A DNA stretch of 10,977 nt, taken from Chloroflexia bacterium (GTDB lineage Bacteria; Chloroflexota; Chloroflexia; QHBQ01; JADMIH01). Below are positions 4,688 to 10,977 of the stretch, piece by piece. The stretch covers positions 1-10,977 of the forward strand of contig JAICKM010000165.1 of assembly GCA_025927935.1 (NCBI GenBank). The letters are read 5' to 3'. Within the stretch, counting starts at the first letter, position 1, and every line of letters starts with the position of its first letter. The notes beneath the pieces were generated by a model that was given only the letters and a program-made list of their open reading frames with translations, did no database searches and was not told the origin of the DNA. The position numbers were made by a program, and so were the translations under genes.

Positions 4688-5932
4688 TTGGCCGCTCCCG
4701 TGCGTACTTTGACCCCCGCCCTTGCCCGCCGCCTGGCGATCACCCGCCAGCACCTGGCCGGGCCGCCCCCCGCGCCCGATGCCGCCGGCATCCTGGATCT
4801 GATACGCGACCTGGGCTGCCTACAGCTGGACCCGATGACGGTGGTGGCGCGCAGCCATCAACTGGTGCTCTGGAGCCGCCTGGGCGCTTACGACCTGGCC
4901 GATCTCGATACCCTGCTCTGGCAGGAGCGCAAGCTGTTCGAGTACTGGGCGCACTGCGCGTCTATCGTCCTCACGGAGGATTACCCGATCCACCAGGTGC
5001 AGATGTACAAGTCGGCAACCGGGACCAGTAGCTGGGCGGTGAAGGTCGGCGCCTGGATCGCGGCGAACCAGGCACTGCACGATTATATTATGCAAGAATT
5101 GTGCACGAAGGGTCCGCGCCTGACCAGCCAGTTTGAGGACCAGGCCGAGGAACACTGGTCGTCGTCCGGGTGGACGGCGGGGCGCAACGTCAGCCGGATG
5201 CTTGATTTCCTCTGGATTCGGGGGCAAATCACCGTGGCCGGGCGCGCGGGCATCCAGAAGGTGTGGGACCTGACCGAGCGCCATTTGCCGGACGCCGTCA
5301 CCCTGCCGGCGCTTTCAGAGCAGGAAGCCGTGCGGTTGGCCGTGCAAAAGTCGCTGCGGGCGCTCGGCGTGGGCCGGCGGGCGGACATTAACCAGCACTA
5401 CACGCGCGGCAGCGACCCGCGCCTGCCTGCCGTGCTGGCCGAGCTGGAAGCCGCGGGCCGCATCGCCCAGGTCGCGATCCGTGACGACGACCGCACCTGG
5501 CCGGGACCGTGGTATATCCACATTGATGATCTGCCGCTGCTCGACCAGTTGGCCGCGGGCGACTGGACGCCGCGCACCACGCTCCTCTCGCCTTTCGACA
5601 ACCTCATCTGCGACCGGGCGCGCACCGAGTTGCTGTTCGACTTCAACTTCCGCATCGAGATCTACGTGCCGCAGGCCAAGCGCCAGTACGGGTACTATGT
5701 GCTGCCCATCCTGCACGGCGACCGCCTGATCGGGCGCATCGACCCGCGCATGGACCGCAAGCAGAGCCGCCTGGTGGTCAACGCTGTCCACGCCGAGCCG
5801 GATGCGCCGCTGACGGACGAAACGGCGCGCGCCGTGGCCGGGGCCATCGGCGACCTGGCGGCCTTCCTGGGCGCCAGGGACATCGCCTACACCGACCGCG
5901 TGCCGGACGGCTGGCGGCACGCGCTCAACTAG
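4688..5932 (+). CDS. ycaQ: YcaQ/AlkX-type winged-helix DNA glycosylase
   Basis: A 414-residue protein of the HTH_42/YcaQ family, about the length of E. coli YcaQ. The catalytic Q-x-D motif is present as CLQLDPM (Q46-L-D48), followed by VVARSHQLVLWSRLG and FEYWAHCASIV. The C-terminal signature LLSPFDNLICDRARTELLFD, then FRIEIYVP, KRQYGYYVLP and LHGDRLIGRID, is complete. E. coli YcaQ removes N7-alkylguanine and unhooks interstrand crosslinks. The QxD motif puts this protein with YcaQ rather than the QxQ AlkZ branch. TTG 4688 is the start because AGGAGG (4675-4680) lies 7 nt upstream. An upstream ATG at 4550 would begin inside the osmC terminator and precede the promoter. It has its own promoter. 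The biological lesion in this organism is unknown. Confidence 0.9.
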   Translation: MAAPVRTLTPALARRLAITRQHLAGPPPAPDAAGILDLIRDLGCLQLDPMTVVARSHQLVLWSRLGAYDLADLDTLLWQERKLFEYWAHCASIVLTEDYPIHQVQMYKSATGTSSWAVKVGAWIAANQALHDYIMQELCTKGPRLTSQFEDQAEEHWSSSGWTAGRNVSRMLDFLWIRGQITVAGRAGIQKVWDLTERHLPDAVTLPALSEQEAVRLAVQKSLRALGVGRRADINQHYTRGSDPRLPAVLAELEAAGRIAQVAIRDDDRTWPGPWYIHIDDLPLLDQLAAGDWTPRTTLLSPFDNLICDRARTELLFDFNFRIEIYVPQAKRQYGYYVLPILHGDRLIGRIDPRMDRKQSRLVVNAVHAEPDAPLTDETARAVAGAIGDLAAFLGARDIAYTDRVPDGWRHALN

Positions 5933-5982
5933 CGGCGCAGCCGCCTGCCGTGTGGGAGCCGGCGGGCATATGTTCCTTGTCA

Positions 5983-6154
5983 CTCTTCGCTGCGCTCGGG
6001 GTCTCGTCGCGGCGGGCGCCAAGACGAGATGCTTCACTCCGTTCAGCATGACAACGATGGCGGCACGCGCCAGGCCCCCTTGCCCCTCTGAGCGCAGCGA
6101 AGAGTCTCGTCGCGTGCGGGAACCAGACGAGATGCTTCACTCCGTTCAGCATGA
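5983..6154 (+). repeat. Two copies of a 30-bp interspersed repeat with an inverted 15-mer
   Basis: The region between ycaQ and the ABC operon (5933-6297) has no convincing gene. AGACGAGATG...GTTCAGCATGA is present identically at 6022-6051 and 6125-6154. Each copy is preceded by GTCTCGTCGCG (6001-6011 and 6104-6114), which can pair with the GACGAGA of the repeat. CTCTTCGCTGCGCTC (5983-5997) recurs as its reverse complement at 6090-6104. This looks like a small non-coding repeat family present in many places of the genome, with one full unit at about 6090-6154 and one rearranged unit before it. No transposase or target duplication is visible. Confidence 0.75.
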
Positions 6155-6218
6155 TAAATGGGCGACATTTCCACCTATAGGCGGACGGGGATAAGTCCTA
6201 CCGACTGATGCGGATACG

Positions 6219-6267
6219 CTTGCCTGGCGGGTAGAATCAGGCAAGTGCCGTGCGCTTCGGCGCGGCA
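6219..6267 (+). promoter_or_regulatory. Dyad and UUCG hairpin in the leader of the ABC exporter operon
   Basis: CTTGCCTG (6219-6226) and CAGGCAAG (6238-6245) form a perfect 8-bp dyad around an 11-nt spacer that contains TAGAAT (6232-6237), a possible -10 without a good -35. Directly after it, TGCC-GT-GCGC-TTCG-GCGC-GGCA (6246-6267) is a stable hairpin with a C(UUCG)G tetraloop and a two-base bulge. The dyad could be an operator over the promoter; the hairpin would lie in the 5' leader. The ribosome site AAGGA (6281-6285) is 12 nt before the ATG. Confidence 0.45.
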
Positions 6268-6297
6268 TTCGCTTGACCGCAAGGAAAATCTGCCGCC

Positions 6298-8079
6298 ATG
6301 GCTCAAAATCTGACCCTCCCCGCTCCGGCGCGGACCCAGGTGCCGTTGCAGCAACAACGCGCCTTGCTGGCCCGCTACTTGAAGCCGCAGCGGGCCAAGG
6401 TGACGCTGCTGGCCGCGCTGCTCTTCGCCAACATCGGGCTGCAACTGGCCCGCCCGCTGATCGTGCGCACCTTCATCGACGTGGCCCTGGCACAGGGGCC
6501 GCTCGATAGCCTGTTCAACGCCGGGTTGCTCTTCCTGGCCGTCGCCCTGGTCAACCAGGGCGTGGCCGTCGCCGAAACCTATGTGGCCGAAGATGTGGGC
6601 TGGATCGCCACCAACGCCATGCGCGCCGACCTGGTGTTCCATTACCTGCACCTGGATATGGGCTTCCATAACACCCGCACGCCCGGCGAACTGATCGAGC
6701 GCATCGACGGCGACGTAACCGCCCTGGCGAATTTCTTCTCCCGCTTCGTGCTGCTGGTGGTGGGCAACGCGGTCCTGCTGGCGGGCGTCCTGGTGATGCT
6801 GGCCCGCGAGGACGGGCGCGTCGGCGCGGTGATGACGGTGGTCGCGCTGGGCGCCCTCTGGGTGCTGGCCCGCAGCCGCAATATCGGCGTGGCGGCCACC
6901 ACCGAGGAGCGCCAGGCCAGCGCCAAACTGTTCGGCTTCCTCGAAGAGCGGCTGGCCGGGCTGGACGATCTGCGCGCCAACGGCGGCGCCGCCCATACCA
7001 TGCGCCGCTATTACGAGTACATGCGCGACTTCTTCTACAAGTGGCGCCACGCCTGGATGCTGCGCGCCATTATCATCCTGATCGCCATCGCGCTGTTCAT
7101 CGCCATCTTCATCCTCGCCATCAGCCTAGGCGCGGCGCTCTACCAGGCGGGCGCGGTCAGCATCGGCACCGTCTACCTCTTCTCGGCCTATGTCGGCATG
7201 TTGCAGCGCCCGCTGAACCAGATCACCGAGCAGATGCAAGACCTGCAAAAAGCCAGCGCCAGCATGTTGCGCGTCGAGGAACTCTATCACATCGAGCGCC
7301 AGATCCAGGACGGCCCCGGCGCCGCCTTGCCGCGCGGCCCGCTGGCCGTCGAGTTCGCGGATGTGTCGTTCGGCTACGGCGACGAGACGGCGATCATCGA
7401 CGGTGTGTCCTTCCGCCTGGCGCCGGGCGAGGTGCTGGGGCTGCTGGGCCGCACCGGCAGCGGCAAGACGACGTTGACCCGCCTGCTCTTGCGCCTGTAT
7501 GACCCGGCGGCGGGTATCGTGCGCATCGGCGGGCGCGACGTGCGCGATCTGCCGGTCGCGGCGTTGCGCGGCGCCATCGGCGTGGTCACGCAGGATGTGC
7601 AACTCTTCCGCGCCACGGTCCGTGACAACTTGACCCTGTTCGACGCAAGCATCCCCGACGAGCGCATTGTGACCGTGCTGGGCGACCTGGGCCTGGGCAC
7701 CTGGCTCGAATCGCTGCCGGACGGGCTGGACACGGAACTGGAAGCAGGCGGGCGCAGCCTCTCGGCGGGCGAGGCGCAATTGCTGGCCTTCACCCGCGTG
7801 TTCCTGCGCGATCCCGGCCTGGTCATCCTGGACGAAGCCTCGTCGCGGCTGGACCGGGCCACCGAGCAACGGATCGAGCGCGCCGTGGACAAGCTCCTGG
7901 CGGGCCGCACCGGCATCATCATCGCCCACCGGCTGGGCACCGTCGAGCGCGCCGACAGCATCCTGATCCTGGACGGCGGGCGGGTGGCCGAACAGGGTGC
8001 GCGCGCCCGGCTGGCCCACGATCCGGCCACGCGCTTCCATCACCTGTTGCGCACCGGCCTGGAGGAGGTGCTGGCATGA
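6298..8079 (+). CDS. ABC exporter half-transporter, subunit A (consensus Walker B, altered signature)
   Basis: The 593-residue protein is a type IV ABC exporter subunit. An N-terminal membrane domain of about 310 residues has six predicted helices, for instance [47 protein letters not shown] and [20 protein letters not shown]. It is followed by an ATPase domain. Walker A is GRTGSGKTT (384-392), the Q-loop glutamine is Q432, the signature is LSAGEAQ (488-494) instead of LSGGQ, Walker B is VILDEAS with D512-E513, the D-loop is SSRLD and the switch histidine is H544. It keeps the catalytic glutamate, so its Walker side should hydrolyse ATP when paired with the LSGGQ of the next protein. The ATGA overlap with that gene indicates translational coupling and a heterodimer. 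The substrate (drug, lipid or peptide) cannot be told from the sequence. Confidence 0.93.
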   Translation: MAQNLTLPAPARTQVPLQQQRALLARYLKPQRAKVTLLAALLFANIGLQLARPLIVRTFIDVALAQGPLDSLFNAGLLFLAVALVNQGVAVAETYVAEDVGWIATNAMRADLVFHYLHLDMGFHNTRTPGELIERIDGDVTALANFFSRFVLLVVGNAVLLAGVLVMLAREDGRVGAVMTVVALGALWVLARSRNIGVAATTEERQASAKLFGFLEERLAGLDDLRANGGAAHTMRRYYEYMRDFFYKWRHAWMLRAIIILIAIALFIAIFILAISLGAALYQAGAVSIGTVYLFSAYVGMLQRPLNQITEQMQDLQKASASMLRVEELYHIERQIQDGPGAALPRGPLAVEFADVSFGYGDETAIIDGVSFRLAPGEVLGLLGRTGSGKTTLTRLLLRLYDPAAGIVRIGGRDVRDLPVAALRGAIGVVTQDVQLFRATVRDNLTLFDASIPDERIVTVLGDLGLGTWLESLPDGLDTELEAGGRSLSAGEAQLLAFTRVFLRDPGLVILDEASSRLDRATEQRIERAVDKLLAGRTGIIIAHRLGTVERADSILILDGGRVAEQGARARLAHDPATRFHHLLRTGLEEVLA

Positions 8080-9881
8080 AAACCCTGCGTATCGTCTGGC
8101 GGCTGGCCCTGTCCCGCCCCGGCTACTTCGCGCTGACCCTGCTCACTTGGAGCATCTTCTTCAGTCTGCCGCTGGTCTCCGGGCTGCTGCTGCGCGCCTT
8201 CTTCGACGCGCTGAGCGGCAACGCGCCCGCCGGGTGGACCGTCTGGACGGCGGTGGCCTTGATGGTCGCCACCGAACTCGTTCGCATGACCTCGTTCTAC
8301 AGCGGCTTCTGGGTCTGGTTCAACCTGGAAGGCGCCATCCAGACGGTGCTGCGCAAAAACATGCTGGCCCATATTCTGGAAGGCCCCGGCGCCCGGTCCC
8401 TGCCCGATTCGCCGGGCGAGGCCATCAGCCGCTTCCGCGACGACGTGGACGAGATCGTCGACTACATCGACACCTATGTGGACCTCACGGGCACGCTGAT
8501 CTTCGCCGTGGTCGCGCTGGGCGTGATGATCCAGACGGACGCCGCCATCGCGCTGACCGCCTTTGTGCCGTTGCTCTGCATCATCGTCTTCGTCAACTCG
8601 CTGACCGGGCGCATCAAGCGCGTGCGCCGGCGTGCCCGCGAGGCCACGGGCCGCGTCACCGGCTTCCTGGGCGAGATCTTCGGCGCAGTGCAGGCGGTCA
8701 AGGTCAGCAGCGCCGAGGCGCGGGTGACAGCGCACTTCCGCACGATCAACGCGCGGCGGCGCAAGGCCGCGCTCATGGACAGCCTGTTCACCCAGTTGCT
8801 CGACTCGTTCAACATGAACACGGCCAACCTGGCGACCGGCGTGGTGCTCATCCTGGCGGCCCAGGCCATGCGCAACGGCAGTTTCACCGTGGGCGACTTC
8901 GCGCTGTTCGTCAGCTACCTGGAGGCGCTGATGGGGCTGCCGCGCCAGATCGGTCGCTTGCTGGCCCGCCACAAGCAGGTCAGCGTGTCCATCGACCGCA
9001 TGACGGCCCTGCTGCAAGGTGCGCCGAGCGAAAGTCTAGCCGCGTCCGGCCCGATCTATCTCGACGGCCCGCTGCCCGTGGTGCCCTATGCGCCGAAAAC
9101 CGGCGCGGATCGCCTCGGCACGCTCGACGTGCGCGGGCTGACCCACCGCTATCCCGGCACCGAACGCGGCGTCGCGGACATCGATCTGCGGCTCGAGCAG
9201 GGCCACGTTACGGTGATCACCGGGCGGATCGGCTCCGGGAAGACGACGCTGCTGCGCGCGCTGCTGGGGCTGCTACCGGCCCAGGCGGGCCAGGTGCGCT
9301 GGAACGGCCAGGCCGTGGCCGACCCGGCCACCTTCTTCGTGCCGCCGCGCTGCGCCTACACGCCGCAGGTGCCGCGCCTGTTCAGCGAGCCGCTGGGCGA
9401 CAACATCTTGCTGGGCCTGCCCAGCGACCGGGTGGATCTGCCCGGCGCGCTGGACCAGGCGGTGCTGGCACCGGATGTCGCCGAGATGGCCGACGGGTTG
9501 GACACGGTGGTCGGGCCGCGCGGCGTGCGCCTGTCCGGCGGGCAGGTGCAGCGGGCGGCGGCGGCGCGCATGTTCGTCCGCGACCCCGAACTGCTGGTCT
9601 TCGACGACCTGTCCAGCGCCCTGGATGTCGAGACCGAGCGGCTGCTCTGGGATCGGCTGTTCGCGCGGGGCGGCGCCACCTGCCTGGTGGTCTCGCATCG
9701 CCGCGCCGCGCTCCGCCGCGCCGACCACATCATCGTGCTGAAGGATGGCCGGATCGAGGCCCAGGGCCGCCTGGACGATCTGCTAGTCACCTCACCGGAG
9801 ATGCAACGGCTCTGGCACGGCGAGGCCGAAGCCGATACGCCCGCCGAACTGGACGATCTGCGGGAAGCGGTGCCCGCCTAG
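8076..9881 (+). CDS. ABC exporter half-transporter, subunit B (degenerate Walker B)
   Basis: The 601-residue partner has the same layout: six membrane helices in about the first 320 residues (for instance [49 protein letters not shown] and [14 protein letters not shown]), then an ATPase domain. Walker A is GRIGSGKTT (383-391), the signature LSGGQVQ (486-492) is canonical, Walker B is LLVFDDLS with D510-D511, so the catalytic glutamate is aspartate, and the switch histidine is H541 in VSHR. This is the classic change in the degenerate half of heterodimeric exporters such as TM287/288 and BmrCD. A linker of about 40 residues between the membrane and ATPase domains is Pro-rich and variable. The start ATG overlaps the stop of subunit A by four bases. 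Its stop overlaps that of the convergent deacetylase gene. Confidence 0.93.
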   Translation: MKTLRIVWRLALSRPGYFALTLLTWSIFFSLPLVSGLLLRAFFDALSGNAPAGWTVWTAVALMVATELVRMTSFYSGFWVWFNLEGAIQTVLRKNMLAHILEGPGARSLPDSPGEAISRFRDDVDEIVDYIDTYVDLTGTLIFAVVALGVMIQTDAAIALTAFVPLLCIIVFVNSLTGRIKRVRRRAREATGRVTGFLGEIFGAVQAVKVSSAEARVTAHFRTINARRRKAALMDSLFTQLLDSFNMNTANLATGVVLILAAQAMRNGSFTVGDFALFVSYLEALMGLPRQIGRLLARHKQVSVSIDRMTALLQGAPSESLAASGPIYLDGPLPVVPYAPKTGADRLGTLDVRGLTHRYPGTERGVADIDLRLEQGHVTVITGRIGSGKTTLLRALLGLLPAQAGQVRWNGQAVADPATFFVPPRCAYTPQVPRLFSEPLGDNILLGLPSDRVDLPGALDQAVLAPDVAEMADGLDTVVGPRGVRLSGGQVQRAAAARMFVRDPELLVFDDLSSALDVETERLLWDRLFARGGATCLVVSHRRAALRRADHIIVLKDGRIEAQGRLDDLLVTSPEMQRLWHGEAEADTPAELDDLREAVPA

Positions 9882-10843
9882 CGCGGGCGGGGCCGCAACC
9901 CGGCGAACAGATCGTGCTCATGCACGCCAGGGCGGCGTGGCGCCGGCACCACGCGGGTGAACTCTTGCCGGCTGACGAAGAAGCGCTGGAGCCGTACCGG
10001 CAGCCGCTCGATCCAGGCCATACCGGCGCCCTGGCTGGCATGGCAGTGCCAGGCGCGCAGGATCTGCTCCCGATATGCGCCGCACGCGACCACCGTCGTG
10101 GGCGGCGTCGCCTCCTCAGCCGCGCGCACCATATCCACATCCCCATTCTCCCCAAAGTGCCGGGGGTCGCGGCGCAATAGCCGCATCAGGACCACGGCGA
10201 TCTTCAGGAACCGCGTGCCGAAAGTCGGGTAATAGAGCTTGAGCGGCTGGAACGGAACCAGCCCCGCCGCGATCTGCTCCGGATACGCCGCCGCGTCCCC
10301 CGCCAGGTGAAAGGCGGCCAGCGTGACCTCGTGGATGCGGATATGGTCGGGGTGGCCGTAGCCGCCGTAGGGGCCGAACGTGATCACCACCTGGGGCCGC
10401 AAGGCGCGCATGAGGGCTACCACCTTGCCGATGGCTTCCTCGCGGGGCGCCTGCACAAACGCCGCCGGGTTCGCGTTGTCCGGCGTGTCGGGCATACCGG
10501 AGTCGCGGTAGCCCAGGTAATGCACGGCGCGCAAGCCCAACGCCTCCGCCGCGCAGGTTAGCTCCGCGGTACGCAGGGCGGCAATGTCGGGGTAGCCTTC
10601 CAGGAATTTCGGATCCACCGTCCCGCACTCCCCACGTGTGACGCAGGCATAATGCACGCCCACGCCCTCGGCGCTATAGCGGGCCAGCGTGCCCGCGTTG
10701 CCGAAGCTCTCGTCGTCGGGATGGGGAAACGCGACCAGCAGCGTGCGCGTGGTGCGCGCCTGGTTGCGCCAATGCGACTCGATGCCGAAGGGCGCCAGAT
10801 CGGGTAGTCGCGGCGCCGATGGCCGCGCGGTGGTGTCAGCCAT
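9878..10843 (-). CDS. PIG-L/LmbE family zinc-dependent deacetylase
   Basis: A 321-residue protein of the PIG-L superfamily, which removes N-acetyl or similar acyl groups from sugars and sugar-linked thiols. The zinc site is visible as PHPDDES (H41, D44, with D43 as likely general base) and [10 protein letters not shown] (H164, H167). The family usually has A-H-P-D-D-E; here the residue before His is Pro. Other family features are [22 protein letters not shown] and [14 protein letters not shown]. The N-terminal 30 residues and the C-terminal region after about residue 230 are less conserved. ATG at 10843 has GGAG 4 nt upstream. No thiol-biosynthesis genes (mshA/C/D, bshA/C) are nearby, so a role as MshB, Mca or BshB cannot be claimed. 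It is convergent with the ABC operon and has its own promoter, not identified. Confidence 0.9.
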   Translation of the reverse strand: MADTTARPSAPRLPDLAPFGIESHWRNQARTTRTLLVAFPHPDDESFGNAGTLARYSAEGVGVHYACVTRGECGTVDPKFLEGYPDIAALRTAELTCAAEALGLRAVHYLGYRDSGMPDTPDNANPAAFVQAPREEAIGKVVALMRALRPQVVITFGPYGGYGHPDHIRIHEVTLAAFHLAGDAAAYPEQIAAGLVPFQPLKLYYPTFGTRFLKIAVVLMRLLRRDPRHFGENGDVDMVRAAEEATPPTTVVACGAYREQILRAWHCHASQGAGMAWIERLPVRLQRFFVSRQEFTRVVPAPRRPGVHEHDLFAGLRPRPR

Positions 10844-10860
10844 AGTGCTCCGTCATAAGG

Positions 10861-10898
10861 TGGCGCCTGCGAGTCCGGGCGGAAGCCCGCAAGCGCCA
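10861..10898 (-). other. GNRA-capped hairpin upstream of the PIG-L gene
   Basis: TGGCGC (10861-10866) pairs with GCGCCA (10893-10898), and inside it GGGC-GGAA-GCCC forms a GNRA-capped stem. It lies 18 bp upstream of the PIG-L start, so it may be in the leader RNA. The rest of 10844-10977 holds no gene that I can support. Confidence 0.35.
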
Positions 10899-10977
10899 AG
10901 GTCCGAAAAACTTATCCACCCACGGCCCGCGTGGCATGGTTGGGCAGATCAAACTGTGTAACGACTTTCTCCGGCAA

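Noticed and set aside
6001..6154. CRISPR array
   Set aside because: Only two repeat copies with one spacer-like gap of about 73 bp, no cas genes, and an inverted third element. It fits an interspersed repeat.
6175..7050. Long open frames on the minus strand, here and opposite rsr and the exporter genes
   Set aside because: They mirror conserved plus-strand proteins, have His/Gln/Arg/Ala-rich compositions and match no family. They are typical shadows in G+C-rich DNA.
10912..10920. DnaA box-like TTATCCACC
   Set aside because: A single near-match with one mismatch, no cluster of boxes, no AT-rich stretch and no dnaA or dnaN. A chance match.

Overview
The window is G+C-rich chromosomal DNA (about two thirds G+C by eye). 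It looks like a free-living bacterium, most likely of the Chloroflexota. Reasons are the cyanobacterial/Chloroflexota-type end of a homodimeric pyruvate:ferredoxin oxidoreductase followed by a dihydroorotate-dehydrogenase-like gene, the style of the ABC exporter pair and PIG-L gene, and the short interspersed repeat near 6.0-6.15 kb. The phylum is an inference from gene content, not a measurement.

Layout. 1-1496: end of nifJ and a DHOD-like flavoprotein in one apparent operon, closed by a long hairpin (1522-1563). 1562-3843: an RNA-rich locus, the most interesting part of the window. A near-consensus sigma-70 promoter (TTGACT, 18 bp, TATAAT) starts an RNA at about 1598 whose first 63 nt fold as a Y RNA hairpin. 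The transcript appears to continue through a structured tail to a terminator at 1853-1886. Next is a tRNA-shaped gene with anticodon UCU and an encoded CCA, whose anticodon stem is split by a 50-nt insertion (1927-2051). With no gap, a second Y RNA follows (2052-2144), this one carrying a T-arm-like module. Then comes a TROVE/vWA protein, the bacterial Ro60 orthologue Rsr (2197-3843). Both Y RNAs share an 8-bp outer helix, an internal loop, an 8-bp inner helix and the 11-mer GGGTTATCTGG, and both resemble vertebrate Y RNAs at these points. Rsr is expected to bind the Y RNAs. In Deinococcus such complexes tether PNPase and take part in RNA decay and stress survival.

4062-5932: an OsmC peroxiredoxin with repeated TTGGACAAT sites upstream, then a YcaQ/AlkX-type DNA glycosylase starting at TTG. 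With rsr these make a loosely stress-related neighbourhood, but terminators and separate promoters suggest separate transcription units. 5933-6297: an intergenic region with two copies of a 30-bp repeat, then a dyad and a UUCG hairpin ahead of the next operon. 6298-9881: two translationally coupled ABC half-exporters that form an asymmetric heterodimer with one canonical and one degenerate ATP site. 9878-10843 (minus): a PIG-L/LmbE-type zinc deacetylase, convergent with the exporter operon, the two stop codons overlapping in the tetramer CTAG.
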